Shown one piece after another: positions 9,164-16,208 of a stretch of DNA of 64,000 nt; positions within the stretch are counted from its first letter, which is position 1, and each line of letters begins with the position of its first letter. The translations under genes and the position numbers were made by a program. The stretch spans positions 253,874 to 317,873 of the forward strand of contig NZ_JADMOL010000005.1 in assembly GCF_015558675.1 (NCBI RefSeq), given 5' to 3'. The stretch is from Paenibacillus sp. 1001270B_150601_E10 (lineage in GTDB: Bacteria > Bacillota > Bacilli > Paenibacillales > Paenibacillaceae). Under the pieces are notes generated by a model. That model was not told the origin of the DNA. It worked only from the letters and a program-made list of their open reading frames with translations, and made no database searches.

Positions 9164-9220
9164 GAACGAACCCATGTCAAAGATGACGCAACATAGGCTT
9201 CTATGGGTGTCGTCACAATT
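9164..9220 (-). repeat. Fragment of the ssrA (tmRNA) 3' region, att-like remnant
   Basis: On the plus strand GAACGAACCCATGTC, AAGATGACGCAACATAGGC and TTCTATGGGTGTCGTCACA align in order with the true gene at 19337-19390, which reads GTCGAACCCCTGTCC, AAGATAACGCAACATAGGC and TTCTACGGGTGTAGTCACA. Only a few substitutions and one deletion separate them. The acceptor end is degraded. Orientation is the same as ssrA, about 10 kb downstream of it. The best reading is a displaced attachment-site fragment left by an element that integrated at the tmRNA gene. Confidence 0.8.
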
Positions 9221-9234
9221 GCAGCAATGCTGCA

Positions 9235-9597
9235 CTATAGTGAAAACTCCGTAACGCCCTTCTTATATGCATATTTCAGCGTATAGGCTTCTTCTTTCCC
9301 ATAGGGCATTGTAGCGATTTTGATACGAGTATAATCAAGCCTGCTCTCTCTTAAAACTCTTTTTACCAAAGCAATACTCTGTTCTTCTTCCGTAACAACA
9401 CTAAATATATTTAGAGCATACTTTTTAGGGTCGGAAATGCATTTCCCCATATCTGAGCCATCAACATAGCCTAAGCTAGCATCTGCTAGAGCGACCTCCA
9501 AGTATTCCATTACTTTATCTCTCAACCAGTGATCGCGTTGACTGCCTTTGGCACTTTTCAGTGGATATTGTACCACTAACCAGAATTGTTCACTCAT
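9235..9597 (-). CDS. Hypothetical protein, 120 aa
   Basis: MSEQFWLVVQYPLKSAKGSQ... to ...KKGVTEFSL. It is soluble, without a signal peptide. The sequence has mixed charge and reads like a small alpha/beta fold with a helix at 21-37 and a strand near YALNIFSVV. Only a weak purine-rich stretch precedes the ATG at 9597. It is the only intact gene between the ssrA fragment at 9164-9220 and the next ssrA-like element at 9759-9840, so it looks like cargo of one accreted module. Family not recognised. Confidence 0.65.
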   Translation of the reverse strand: MSEQFWLVVQYPLKSAKGSQRDHWLRDKVMEYLEVALADASLGYVDGSDMGKCISDPKKYALNIFSVVTEEEQSIALVKRVLRESRLDYTRIKIATMPYGKEEAYTLKYAYKKGVTEFSL

Positions 9598-9711
9598 TTA
9601 GATTCACCAACCAATCAATAGTTAATATATTTAACCCGATCGCGTGAGCAAAAGTCCGTCGTTATCAATGACTATATTATAATAAATAATCTTTGTAAAA
9701 GGAGTTGCTTA

Positions 9712-9786
9712 TTGGAAACAACAGACACCACCCTCATACGAATAGTGTTTATGAACGCAAAAAGCCGACCTCATGCGGTCGGCTAA
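9712..9786 (+). pseudogene. Truncated 5' end of a gene running into an ssrA-like element
   Basis: An A/T-rich promoter-like stretch (TATATTATAATAAA near 9673) and AAAGGAG (9698-9704) precede TTG at 9712. Reading gives METTDTTLIRIVFMNAKSRP and ends four codons later, inside the terminator hairpin at 9763-9784. A good promoter and ribosome site on a 24-codon frame suggests a gene whose 5' end was left when the element at 9759-9840 became its new neighbour. It could be a genuine micro-ORF. Confidence 0.35.
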
Positions 9787-9840
9787 AAGATGGTAAGGTG
9801 AACCGTGGCTGTGCAATACCACAATTCGCCGCCATCGTGA
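9759..9840 (-). repeat. Degenerate ssrA-3'-end-like element with terminator
   Basis: AGCCGACC (9763-9770) and GGTCGGCT (9777-9784) form a perfect stem with loop TCATGC, the same loop as the ssrA terminator at 19289-19314. ATGGT..GGTGAACC then follows at the place where ssrA has ATGGTGGAG..GTCGAACC. The remainder (CCGTGG-TGT-CAA-CCACAATTC) matches the element at 16101-16175 better than ssrA itself. The hairpin also serves as a terminator for minus-strand transcription from the RR gene at 9900. Confidence 0.5.
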
Positions 9841-9899
9841 ACTAGAATTTTCCTGTTCTTGGTTTAAAATGGGGGCATTCTATTAACTCGGAGCTCTCC

Positions 9900-10505
9900 T
9901 TAATCCAACCATCCCTTGCTTCGTGCGATATCTATCGCCTCGATCCGTGTGTTCGCCCCAAGCTTCCCAATCGCTTCTGACATATAGTTCCGTACCGTTC
10001 CATAGGATAGAAACAGCTGCGCTCCAATATCTTGAAGAACTAAGCCTTGGGCAGCCAACTTCATGACCTCACGTTCTCGAGGTGATAATGGACAGGGATC
10101 ATCCCATACCGCGAGCGACAATTCTGCATTAATGGCACGTTTCCCATTATAGACTCGACGAATCGCATCAGACAGTTCCTCACTGCCCGTATCTTTGAGA
10201 AGATATCCATACACCCCTGCCTGCATAGCCCGCTGAAAATATCCAGGACGCGCGAATGTCGTCAAGATGATTACGCGACAAGCTAACTTATTTTTTTGAA
10301 TCATTTCCGCAATATCTAACCCCGTCTTCAGTGGCATCTCAATATCCAGAATAGCAACATCTGGTTCATATTGCTGAATCATGGACATCACTTCTTCCCC
10401 ATTTTCAGCTTGACCGACTACTTCAATATCCTCTTCTAACGAAAGTAAAGTTGCCAGTGCTCCCCTTAATAACTTTTGGTCCTCTGCCAAAACAATACGA
10501 ATCAT
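9900..10505 (-). CDS. yvfU: Response regulator, NarL/LuxR family (YvfU/DesR-like)
   Basis: 201 residues: receiver domain 1-120 with phospho-acceptor Asp54 (AILDIEMP), the acidic pair near Asp9, Thr in ILTTFAR and Lys in LLKDTG. A LuxR-type helix-turn-helix follows at about 135-200 (LSPREREVMKLAAQG, then YGTVRNYMSEAIGKL). Its ATG directly abuts the stop of the kinase gene, so the pair is translationally coupled. Gene order ATPase-permease-kinase-regulator is that of Bacillus yvfRSTU, so it most likely activates the exporter operon itself. The operator candidate is at 13439-13467. Confidence 0.93.
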   Translation of the reverse strand: MIRIVLAEDQKLLRGALATLLSLEEDIEVVGQAENGEEVMSMIQQYEPDVAILDIEMPLKTGLDIAEMIQKNKLACRVIILTTFARPGYFQRAMQAGVYGYLLKDTGSEELSDAIRRVYNGKRAINAELSLAVWDDPCPLSPREREVMKLAAQGLVLQDIGAQLFLSYGTVRNYMSEAIGKLGANTRIEAIDIARSKGWLD

Positions 10506-11678
10506 CTAAGCTCTACCTACCTTTTCATTTCGTATTACCCTAGGTATATGTAAGGTGACTTCCGTCCCCTTGCCTAAGGCCGAAGACAGCGACATATGAC
10601 CGTCGATCATAACCAACCGTTGTCGTAATCCGGCGAGGCCATTACTGCTAGTGTAGAGTTGATCCGTATCTGCCCCAATACCGTCATCACTTACAGATAC
10701 ACGAACTTCCCCTTCCTGAATATCTAGATGAACGTTGCACTTTGTTGCTCGGCTATGTCGAACCACATTTGTGATCGTCTCGCGAAAACATATCGCCAAA
10801 ATCGTCTCCTGCAAGGGTGTTAACGGAAGCTGAATGTTCACTAAAGCGTCTCCCGTCCCTACATTCGAAAGCCTGGGATCTGAAATCGATTGATACTGAA
10901 ATAAAAGCGGTATGCCCGCAGCTGAACATAACGATACAGCATGCTTATATTCGTCAGCGAAGTGTGTAAATTTCATCTCCGTAACCAATTCACGCATTTG
11001 TTTCAAGGCTGCGCGTGCCGTTTCTCGTATTTCACGAGCCTCTTCTATCGCTCTCTCGGGGTGACGATTGATCAATTTCTCAACGACTTCCCCTTTTAGT
11101 GCAATTAATGACAGCGTATGTCCCAATGTATCATGTAATTCGCGTGCTATCCGCTGACGCTCCTCCTGCTGTGCCATTCGTTCAGCAGTTTCTGCTCGCA
11201 GCCGCGCGGACTTCTGTTGAAATCGAGTCGACGTTCGAATAATATACGGCAGAATACAGATGCCAAACATAGGCACCAGTCCTATCCATATTTGGCTGCC
11301 CATCTGATCCAAGTAAGGAACAACGATAAATCCCATAGCTACCGTAAAAACGATCGTTATAGAGAGTAATATCGGCATCTTTTGTTTGCTCAGCGGAGCA
11401 GCAATCATAAAACCTATAAACGTATACATAGGGTGAAATACAGCTGCTAAAATTAAGATTATTCCCACCTGAGCCATCAATATTGGCGAGGCCCACTTTG
11501 CATAAAAGTAAGATTGTCGAAACAATAGAACAAATATGCCTATCAGAACAAAGCCAAGCCACTGTATACTTGATGGCTCATAAAGTAAAAAGTACATGGG
11601 TATCATGATATTTGTTAATAAGAAGTAAGGGGCGACTCCTTCTGATTTTGGAAAGAGACGCCATTTTTCTCTATTCAA
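10506..11678 (-). CDS. yvfT: Sensor histidine kinase, HisKA_3 family (YvfT/DesK-like)
   Basis: 390 residues, starting at TTG 11678 immediately after the permease stop. Five to six membrane segments fill residues 15-148 with almost no extracytoplasmic loop, so it probably senses the membrane or a membrane partner. The phospho-acceptor is His182 (ARELHDTLGHTLS). ATP-binding boxes are N (RETITNVVRHSRATK), G1 (VSDDGIGAD) and G2 (SNGLAGLRQRL), near 295-370. It phosphorylates the adjacent regulator, and the neighbouring ABC exporter is the probable output. Assignment to the DesK/YvfT group rests on the motifs and the operon. Confidence 0.93.
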   Translation of the reverse strand: MNREKWRLFPKSEGVAPYFLLTNIMIPMYFLLYEPSSIQWLGFVLIGIFVLLFRQSYFYAKWASPILMAQVGIILILAAVFHPMYTFIGFMIAAPLSKQKMPILLSITIVFTVAMGFIVVPYLDQMGSQIWIGLVPMFGICILPYIIRTSTRFQQKSARLRAETAERMAQQEERQRIARELHDTLGHTLSLIALKGEVVEKLINRHPERAIEEAREIRETARAALKQMRELVTEMKFTHFADEYKHAVSLCSAAGIPLLFQYQSISDPRLSNVGTGDALVNIQLPLTPLQETILAICFRETITNVVRHSRATKCNVHLDIQEGEVRVSVSDDGIGADTDQLYTSSNGLAGLRQRLVMIDGHMSLSSALGKGTEVTLHIPRVIRNEKVGRA

Positions 11679-12422
11679 TTAGACCGCTTCCCGTCGATTA
11701 TATATATAGATTGATAGTAGCATAAAGAAGAGTCCACATCCTGTTAAAATTATGAAATCAATGCCTGCTGGAGTTTTTCCAGCGATCATATTCCATGCCC
11801 CATTTGCGTAACGGTGAGATGGAAGCCATTCCCCGACAGAGCCCATCCAACCTGGCAAAGTACTAAGCGGCATCCATAGCCCCCCCATAATGGCAAGCCC
11901 CATCTGCAATACGTTACCAATTGCAACGGAAGTATTCGCATTTTTAAGCGTGCCTAACAATGCACCAAGTGCCAGAAAAGATATGCTTCCAATCCATAAC
12001 CATAATCCGCATAAAACCCATTGCCCAGTGGTTAATTGTATATCATGAACAAGACCAGCAGATAAAAATATGACAACAATTACGATCAAGTGAACAGCCA
12101 TTTGCGATACAATTTTGCTGCCAATCCAAACGGCAGGAGATAGTGGCGTTAGCTTCAACAAGCGTACCCACCCATCTTGATGCTCGAACGATAGACGGAT
12201 ACCGAATTGAGATACGGCTGTACCAATCAAACTGAATGCTGTCATCGACATCAATGAAAAGACACCCCAAGTTGTCGATTGAATCGATTTATCTACCCCA
12301 TTCATACTTGCAAATAAAAAGTAGAAGGCAAGCGGCATCGCAATGGAGAAGAGTAAGAAAAATGGACTACGGATAATTCGTAAACTTTCTGCTTTGGTCT
12401 GAGCAACAAACATATGTAACAT
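11679..12422 (-). CDS. yvfS: ABC-2 type exporter permease (YvfS-like)
   Basis: 247 residues with six hydrophobic segments (for example FFLLFSIAMPLAFYFLF, LIVIVVIFLSAGLV, WLWIGSISFLALGALLG). This is the size and topology of ABC-2 permeases that export drugs, peptides or lipids. The signature region WMPLSTLPGWMGSVGEWLPS near 185-205 is typical of the family. AGGAGG precedes the ATG at 12422, 26 bases after the ATPase stop. It forms a transporter with the ATPase upstream and is controlled by the two-component pair downstream. The substrate cannot be read. Confidence 0.92.
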   Translation of the reverse strand: MLHMFVAQTKAESLRIIRSPFFLLFSIAMPLAFYFLFASMNGVDKSIQSTTWGVFSLMSMTAFSLIGTAVSQFGIRLSFEHQDGWVRLLKLTPLSPAVWIGSKIVSQMAVHLIVIVVIFLSAGLVHDIQLTTGQWVLCGLWLWIGSISFLALGALLGTLKNANTSVAIGNVLQMGLAIMGGLWMPLSTLPGWMGSVGEWLPSHRYANGAWNMIAGKTPAGIDFIILTGCGLFFMLLSIYIYNRREAV

Positions 12423-12448
12423 AGGTATTTTCCTCCTAATAATGTTTT

Positions 12449-13354
12449 TTATCGTATAATCGTTGGTTTATGTGATTCTGTAAGACTTAGGAATGTATCT
12501 TCTAAGCTGGCAGATTGTATATCAATATCTGAAATTCCCCATTCAGACTGCATCAGGGTAAATAACAATACATCTGTCTCTTGGGCATAAAGGCGAATTC
12601 GCTCGCCGTTGCACTCTACCTTTTCAACACCAGGTAATGTGAGCCATTCCTGCTCAGTTGGCGCGTTTGAAGCTCGAAATGAAACCGTTCTAAGCGTTGT
12701 TTGTGCCTTTAAACGTTCTGGACTCCCTTCCGCAACAACCTTTCCACTGGCGATTACTGCGATATGATCTGCGACAGCATCCGCTTCCTCTAAATAATGT
12801 GTAGTTAAGAGCACAGTACGTCCGTCACTTGCCAGCGCTTGGATAGTGTCCCAGAAGCGACCACGAGCCTCGATATCCATTCCGACGGTTGGTTCATCAA
12901 GCAGAAGAAGCTCTGGATTCCCCGCCAAGCTTTGGGCGAAAGCTAATCTCCGGCGTTGTCCTCCAGACAGGGAGGATGCGCGCCGTTTCACATCCGCATG
13001 GAGACCCGAAATATCTAACAGCCGCTCTAGCGACATCGGATTACGATAATAACTGCGGAACAATTGAAGCACTTCTTTGACCGTAAGTCCATCTGCCGCT
13101 TTAACATCCTGCATAAGTGCTCCAACGCGTTGCCTTAATTCTTTTGTTCCAGACGAGACCCCCAGGACCCTGATTTCTCCTGATGTTGGCTGTATCATTC
13201 CGAGTATCATCGAAATGGTTGTTGTCTTGCCCGCACCATTGGGTCCGAGCAATGCAGATATTTGCCCTTTCTCAAAGGATAGATTCATATGGTCAACGGC
13301 ACAGTAGTCGCCGAATTTCTTTACTAGATTTGTACACTCAATCGCCTTTTTCAT
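12449..13354 (-). CDS. yvfR: ABC exporter ATPase (YvfR-like)
   Basis: 301 residues. Walker A is GPNGAGKTT (37-45), the signature LSGGQRRR (129-136) and Walker B LLLLDEP (149-155); the switch His follows in LLTTHYLEEAD. The C-terminal about 90 residues are the accessory domain found in DrrA/NatA-like exporters. First gene of a four-gene operon, with TAACGGAGG-type ribosome binding just upstream of ATG 13354. It powers the YvfS-like permease. It lies within the ssrA-distal accessory stretch, but its composition looks like its neighbours. Confidence 0.94.
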   Translation of the reverse strand: MKKAIECTNLVKKFGDYCAVDHMNLSFEKGQISALLGPNGAGKTTTISMILGMIQPTSGEIRVLGVSSGTKELRQRVGALMQDVKAADGLTVKEVLQLFRSYYRNPMSLERLLDISGLHADVKRRASSLSGGQRRRLAFAQSLAGNPELLLLDEPTVGMDIEARGRFWDTIQALASDGRTVLLTTHYLEEADAVADHIAVIASGKVVAEGSPERLKAQTTLRTVSFRASNAPTEQEWLTLPGVEKVECNGERIRLYAQETDVLLFTLMQSEWGISDIDIQSASLEDTFLSLTESHKPTIIR

Positions 13355-13401
13355 TTTGTACTAACCTCCGTTAATTTCTTCTTTCGTTACTTGATGTCCT
13401 T

Positions 13402-13467
13402 ATTATATTGAATAAGCGCGAGATTCAATTAGTGTGGGTTGTCACAAGCCGGATATGACAAATGTCA
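13402..13467 (-). promoter_or_regulatory. Promoter and candidate response-regulator operator of the yvfRSTU-like operon
   Basis: Minus strand: -10 TATAAT at 13407-13402 with a poor -35. Upstream lies TTGTCA-N11-TGACAA (13439-13461), overlapping a second dyad TGACA-AA-TGTCA (13456-13467). A weak -35 with dyads just upstream is the usual layout for an activated promoter, fitting autoregulation by the NarL-type regulator. The binding protein is inferred. Confidence 0.5.
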
Positions 13468-13488
13468 GAAAAAAGACCAATAGCAAAA

Positions 13489-13512
13489 AAGAAGGGCCAC
13501 TAGGCCCTTCTT
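13489..13512 (-). terminator. Terminator downstream of the recombinase remnant
   Basis: A perfect 10-bp stem, AAGAAGGGCC against GGCCCTTCTT, with loop ACTA and a T-rich tail in the minus direction. It lies 50 bases beyond the recombinase stop and would have ended that gene. Confidence 0.8.
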
Positions 13513-13562
13513 CAGCATAACGTACATTGACACTTTTTGATTGAGGTGCTTTGCTTTGCAAA

Positions 13563-13643
13563 CTAATACATGTGAGTATATATTCTGCTCAGGGTACTAA
13601 TATCCGAGTGACCCATCATTTCCGAAATAGCCTTTTGGTCTGC
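13563..13643 (-). pseudogene. C-terminal stub of a tyrosine recombinase (phage-type integrase)
   Basis: Minus-strand reading from 13643 gives ADQKAISEMMGHSDIST followed by LSRIYTHMY and a TAG at 13565-13563. This is the last catalytic block of tyrosine recombinases: the Gly-His of box III (MMGHSDIST) and the nucleophilic Tyr in IYTH. An in-frame TGA stands at 13646-13644, and the Arg-His-x-x-Arg block is absent upstream. A possible out-of-frame scrap (FLTNGTKLS) lies at about 13665-13690. Only a fragment of the gene is left. It is the only trace of an integrase in the accessory stretch bounded by ssrA fragments. Confidence 0.8.
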
Positions 13644-13760
13644 TCACCATAACCATATACTAGCTCAGTTTTGTGCCGTTTGTGAGGAAAGCCAAATTTT
13701 CTTCTAATGCCTTTCAATCATATAGATATAGTAAATGGTAAATACAAAACCGAGCAAAAA

Positions 13761-13780
13761 GGGCTACCAAATGGCAGCCC
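13761..13780 (-). terminator. Terminator downstream of the CPBP gene region
   Basis: GGGCTACC (13761-13768) pairs with GGCAGCCC (13773-13780) with one mismatch, and a T5 tail follows in the minus direction. It lies three bases past the stop of the decayed fragment at 13784-13876. Confidence 0.65.
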
Positions 13781-13783
13781 CAC

Positions 13784-13876
13784 TTATAATTCATCTCTTC
13801 TAATCCTAAACTCTACTAGCCATGTGATGAGTCCCGTCTCATTTGTCGTCATTGCCTCGAAGTGCTTGTTTACGAA
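13784..13876 (-). pseudogene. 3' remnant of an unidentified gene
   Basis: A minus-strand frame of 30 residues, FVNKHFEAMTTNETGLITW then LVEFRIRRDEL, ends with TAA three bases before a terminator hairpin and is closed upstream by a stop. The pattern of alternating polar and hydrophobic residues suggests the last strand and helix of an SRPBCC-like fold, but this is a guess. No start, so a decayed gene tail. Confidence 0.35.
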
Positions 13877-13902
13877 TTAGGTAACTCTTTTTCTTTCTCC
13901 CG

Positions 13903-14607
13903 TTACATTACCAGAGTCAATAATAAAAATAGTCCATTTGTTAAGCCATGTACCCATACTGCAGGCCAAACAGAATTTGTTCGTTCATACGCCCATGCAA
14001 ATATGATCCCCCCAAGAAAATTCGCAGGCATCGCGTTATAGGTAGGAATATGGACTATCGTAAAGAGACTCGCACTCAAAAACATTGCCCAACCAATGCC
14101 TAATCGGGTTCGCAGCCAGCGATAGATAAAACCGCGATAGAATATCTCTTCATATATAGGCGAGATGATCACTGCTGATGCAAACGCAATGAATACACTG
14201 AAGACCGTAACATTCTGCTGAATTGATTCCGTCTTAGAATTTTCAAATGTATTGCCGAGATAGCTGGTAAGGATCATTACGATGGTGCTGCCTATAATCA
14301 GCAAGAACGTCCATAACAGAATTCGCCACCAATCCTTCGCAGGAAAGGATCTTAAACCCACTTCACTCCAAGAAAGCTTTTTAGGACGTAGCCCTATGAA
14401 ATACAATCCCAGCATTAATACTATTGCTATTGTAAGCCCTGTCAATGTTCCTGAATACAGCTCATCTCCAAGCCATTGCGCATATACGGGTTTTACTACA
14501 AATTTAATAAATCCGATAACAAATACAAACTCTAGCAACAGCAAAGCTACAAACTCTTTCCATGTCCAATTATCCCTTTGTTTCCAATGCGTTAAGTGAT
14601 CAGTCAT
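13903..14607 (-). CDS. CPBP-family intramembrane metallo/glutamic protease
   Basis: 234 residues with about seven membrane segments. The conserved motifs are EExxxR (Glu153-Glu154, Arg158 in YEEIFYRGF), FxxxH (FTIVH, His186) and HxxxN (His220, Asn224 in HGLTNGLF). They place it in the Abi/CAAX self-immunity family related to Rce1, which cuts peptides within the membrane. Some members give immunity to bacteriocins or process lipopeptides; no peptide gene is visible here. It is divergent from a MerR regulator whose operator fits the spacer of its promoter (14641-14671), so MerR control is likely. It lies in the ssrA-distal accessory stretch. Confidence 0.9.
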   Translation of the reverse strand: MTDHLTHWKQRDNWTWKEFVALLLLEFVFVIGFIKFVVKPVYAQWLGDELYSGTLTGLTIAIVLMLGLYFIGLRPKKLSWSEVGLRSFPAKDWWRILLWTFLLIIGSTIVMILTSYLGNTFENSKTESIQQNVTVFSVFIAFASAVIISPIYEEIFYRGFIYRWLRTRLGIGWAMFLSASLFTIVHIPTYNAMPANFLGGIIFAWAYERTNSVWPAVWVHGLTNGLFLLLTLVM

Positions 14608-14640
14608 TCCCTTACCCCTTTGTCTCTGTGATATAATTCA

Positions 14641-14671
14641 AATATATTGGGTGACGCTACGTCACCTGCAA
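14641..14671 (-). promoter_or_regulatory. MerR-type promoter with 19-bp spacer and operator dyad, driving the CPBP gene
   Basis: Minus strand: -35 TTGCAG (14671-14666), 19 bases, -10 TATATT (14646-14641). The spacer contains the perfect dyad GTGACG-TAG-CGTCAC (14665-14651). A 19-20 bp spacer carrying a dyad is the hallmark of promoters that MerR proteins activate by DNA distortion. The divergent MerR gene starts at 14693. Confidence 0.7.
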
Positions 14672-14692
14672 GCATTTTTTTGGAGGAATATC

Positions 14693-15439
14693 ATGAGTCA
14701 TTGGACAACAGGACAAGTATCCAAACAAAGCAATGTTTCTGTAAGAACACTTCGCTATTATGATCAAATTGGGCTCCTTACACCTAGCTTTAAGGACGAA
14801 AGCGGACGCCGTTGCTATTCCGAAGAAAACTTGTTTACTTTGGAAAAGATCACACTTCTAAAATCTCTCATGCTTCCACTCGAAGAGATTCAGAATTTAT
14901 TGGATAAGCTATCCTACCGAGAAATACTAAAAGCTCACTATAATCATCTTCAAGAACAACTTTCTTCGCTCCAAACTAGCATCTCCAATACGACCTCGCT
15001 CATCAACATGTTTGATCTTGAGGGAGAATTATCGTGGAAACGAATTTCACATTTAGTACAGACAGCCAAACATAATTCGAAAAAATGGATTGAATATTTT
15101 GAAGATGACGAGAAGGATTTTTTAGAACAAGTGCTTCCTAGTCTTAGTAAAAGCGACCGAATCACCCAAAAATATATTTCACTATTACGGAGAATTGAAT
15201 GGTGTCAGCAGCATAGCATATTACCTGAATCTGAAGCTGGCTATCAGATTGGTTGTGAGTTGATTGCAGTTTCCAATGATACATTTGATGGAAATGAAGA
15301 GTTAATGAATAAGTTTTGGGAAGTAAGAAAAATGCCGTCAGAGACAACTGGACTGTATCCTATAACAGATCAATCACTGGAATTTGCAGAACGTTGTATT
15401 ATCTATGCAGAGCAATTACTGAATAAAGAAAATGAATGA
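14693..15439 (+). CDS. MerR-family transcriptional regulator with large effector domain
   Basis: The ATG at 14693 is chosen because GGAGGA (14682-14687) sits 5 bases upstream; earlier in-frame codons lie inside the promoter dyad. 248 residues. The MerR helix-turn-helix and wing are at 1-70 (WTTGQVSKQSNVSVRTLRYYDQIGLL, then RRCYSEENL), then a linking coiled coil at 75-105 and about 140 residues of helical C-terminal region. The last part resembles the TipAS/antibiotic-recognition type in size, but I cannot show homology. No Cys motif for metal sensing is seen. It probably controls the divergent CPBP gene and itself through the dyad at 14651-14665. Confidence 0.88.
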   Translation: MSHWTTGQVSKQSNVSVRTLRYYDQIGLLTPSFKDESGRRCYSEENLFTLEKITLLKSLMLPLEEIQNLLDKLSYREILKAHYNHLQEQLSSLQTSISNTTSLINMFDLEGELSWKRISHLVQTAKHNSKKWIEYFEDDEKDFLEQVLPSLSKSDRITQKYISLLRRIEWCQQHSILPESEAGYQIGCELIAVSNDTFDGNEELMNKFWEVRKMPSETTGLYPITDQSLEFAERCIIYAEQLLNKENE

Positions 15440-15551
15440 TTGGTTTCTTAACACTATAGATCTGAGTGCTTCCTTCATCCACCAATGATCATTGTTGCAT
15501 ATATCCTCAGCAAACTATGTGGATGTAACAGAAAATGCTGCCGATAATTGA

Positions 15552-15665
15552 TATGCTCCCCTTACGGTAGACAGGTGGAATAATAAAAAATATGGTGCGT
15601 CGGAGAAACTCGTTATGTATGGTGAAGTCGAGAGTGGGATAGTAGAATACGAGTTGACATATTGA
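15552..15665 (+). pseudogene. 3' remnant of an unidentified gene
   Basis: After a TGA at 15549-15551 the frame reads YAPLTVDRWNNKKYGASEK then LVMYGEVESGIVEYELTY before TGA at 15663. It looks like protein-coding sequence but has no start or ribosome site. I take it as the tail of a lost gene within the accessory stretch; identity unknown. Confidence 0.3.
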
Positions 15666-15715
15666 TAGAAGCTTTTGTATTCCAATTCATGATATAAGCT
15701 AAAGGAGAACTATAG

Positions 15716-16045
15716 ATGAAATTCACCATTATCCCAGATAAATGGAAATGGACTGGAATTGTAACGATCGGAGGCATATTAATAGGAGCAGGACTTGCAG
15801 ATTGCTTATTCTCCCTTAACAAACTAGATTTAAATCAGTTAGCCAGAGGATTAACAATATTCAGTGCAGGCCTTACCATTTTAGTCGTAATGGATAACAA
15901 CAAAACGCAAAAGGACACCAAAATAATTCAACAGGAAACTCAGCTTCGTTTAAAAAGAGTGGAGGATCGGCTAAATGCCATTCATCAATCACAACAAATA
16001 ACTGAAAATCAACTACAAGAAATAAAAACACTTCTGCATAAATAA
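15716..16045 (+). CDS. Small membrane protein with coiled-coil tail, 109 aa
   Basis: ATG at 15716 with AAAGGAG nine bases upstream. Two hydrophobic segments (about 13-33, VTIGGILIGAGLADCLF; and 44-58, LTIFSAGLTILVVM) are followed by a charged coiled coil at 65-108 (ETQLRLKRVEDRLNAI and NQLQEIKTLL). The plan, two helices in the membrane and a cytoplasmic coil, resembles small holin-like or phage-derived membrane proteins, but no family is recognised. Together with its place between ssrA-like elements this suggests element cargo. Followed by a terminator hairpin at 16101-16126. Confidence 0.7.
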   Translation: MKFTIIPDKWKWTGIVTIGGILIGAGLADCLFSLNKLDLNQLARGLTIFSAGLTILVVMDNNKTQKDTKIIQQETQLRLKRVEDRLNAIHQSQQITENQLQEIKTLLHK

Positions 16046-16100
16046 ATTTATAGAAATCATTATACTCGTCAACTCCCTATATCGCCTTATCCAAACGCAA

Positions 16101-16175
16101 AAAAGACACCGCTGAGGTGTCTTTTTTCATGGTTTGGTGGAGTCGAACCGTGGATGTACAAATCCACAATTCACC
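16101..16175 (-). repeat. ssrA-3'-end-like element with bidirectional terminator
   Basis: A hairpin AAAAGACACC...GGTGTCTTTT (16101-16124, T runs on both sides) is followed by CATGGTTTGGTGGAGTCGAACC. The true tmRNA end has CATGGTGGAGGCGAGGGGAGTCGAACCCC after its terminator, so the T-loop and CCA end are kept with a small deletion and insertion. The next bases, CCGTGGATGTACAAATCCAC, form a short hairpin and match the element at 9759-9840. Same orientation as ssrA. Moderate confidence as an att-like remnant. Confidence 0.55.
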
Positions 16176-16208
16176 GCTGCGTGTTCCCTGCGTGCGGGGA
16201 GTGAACAA

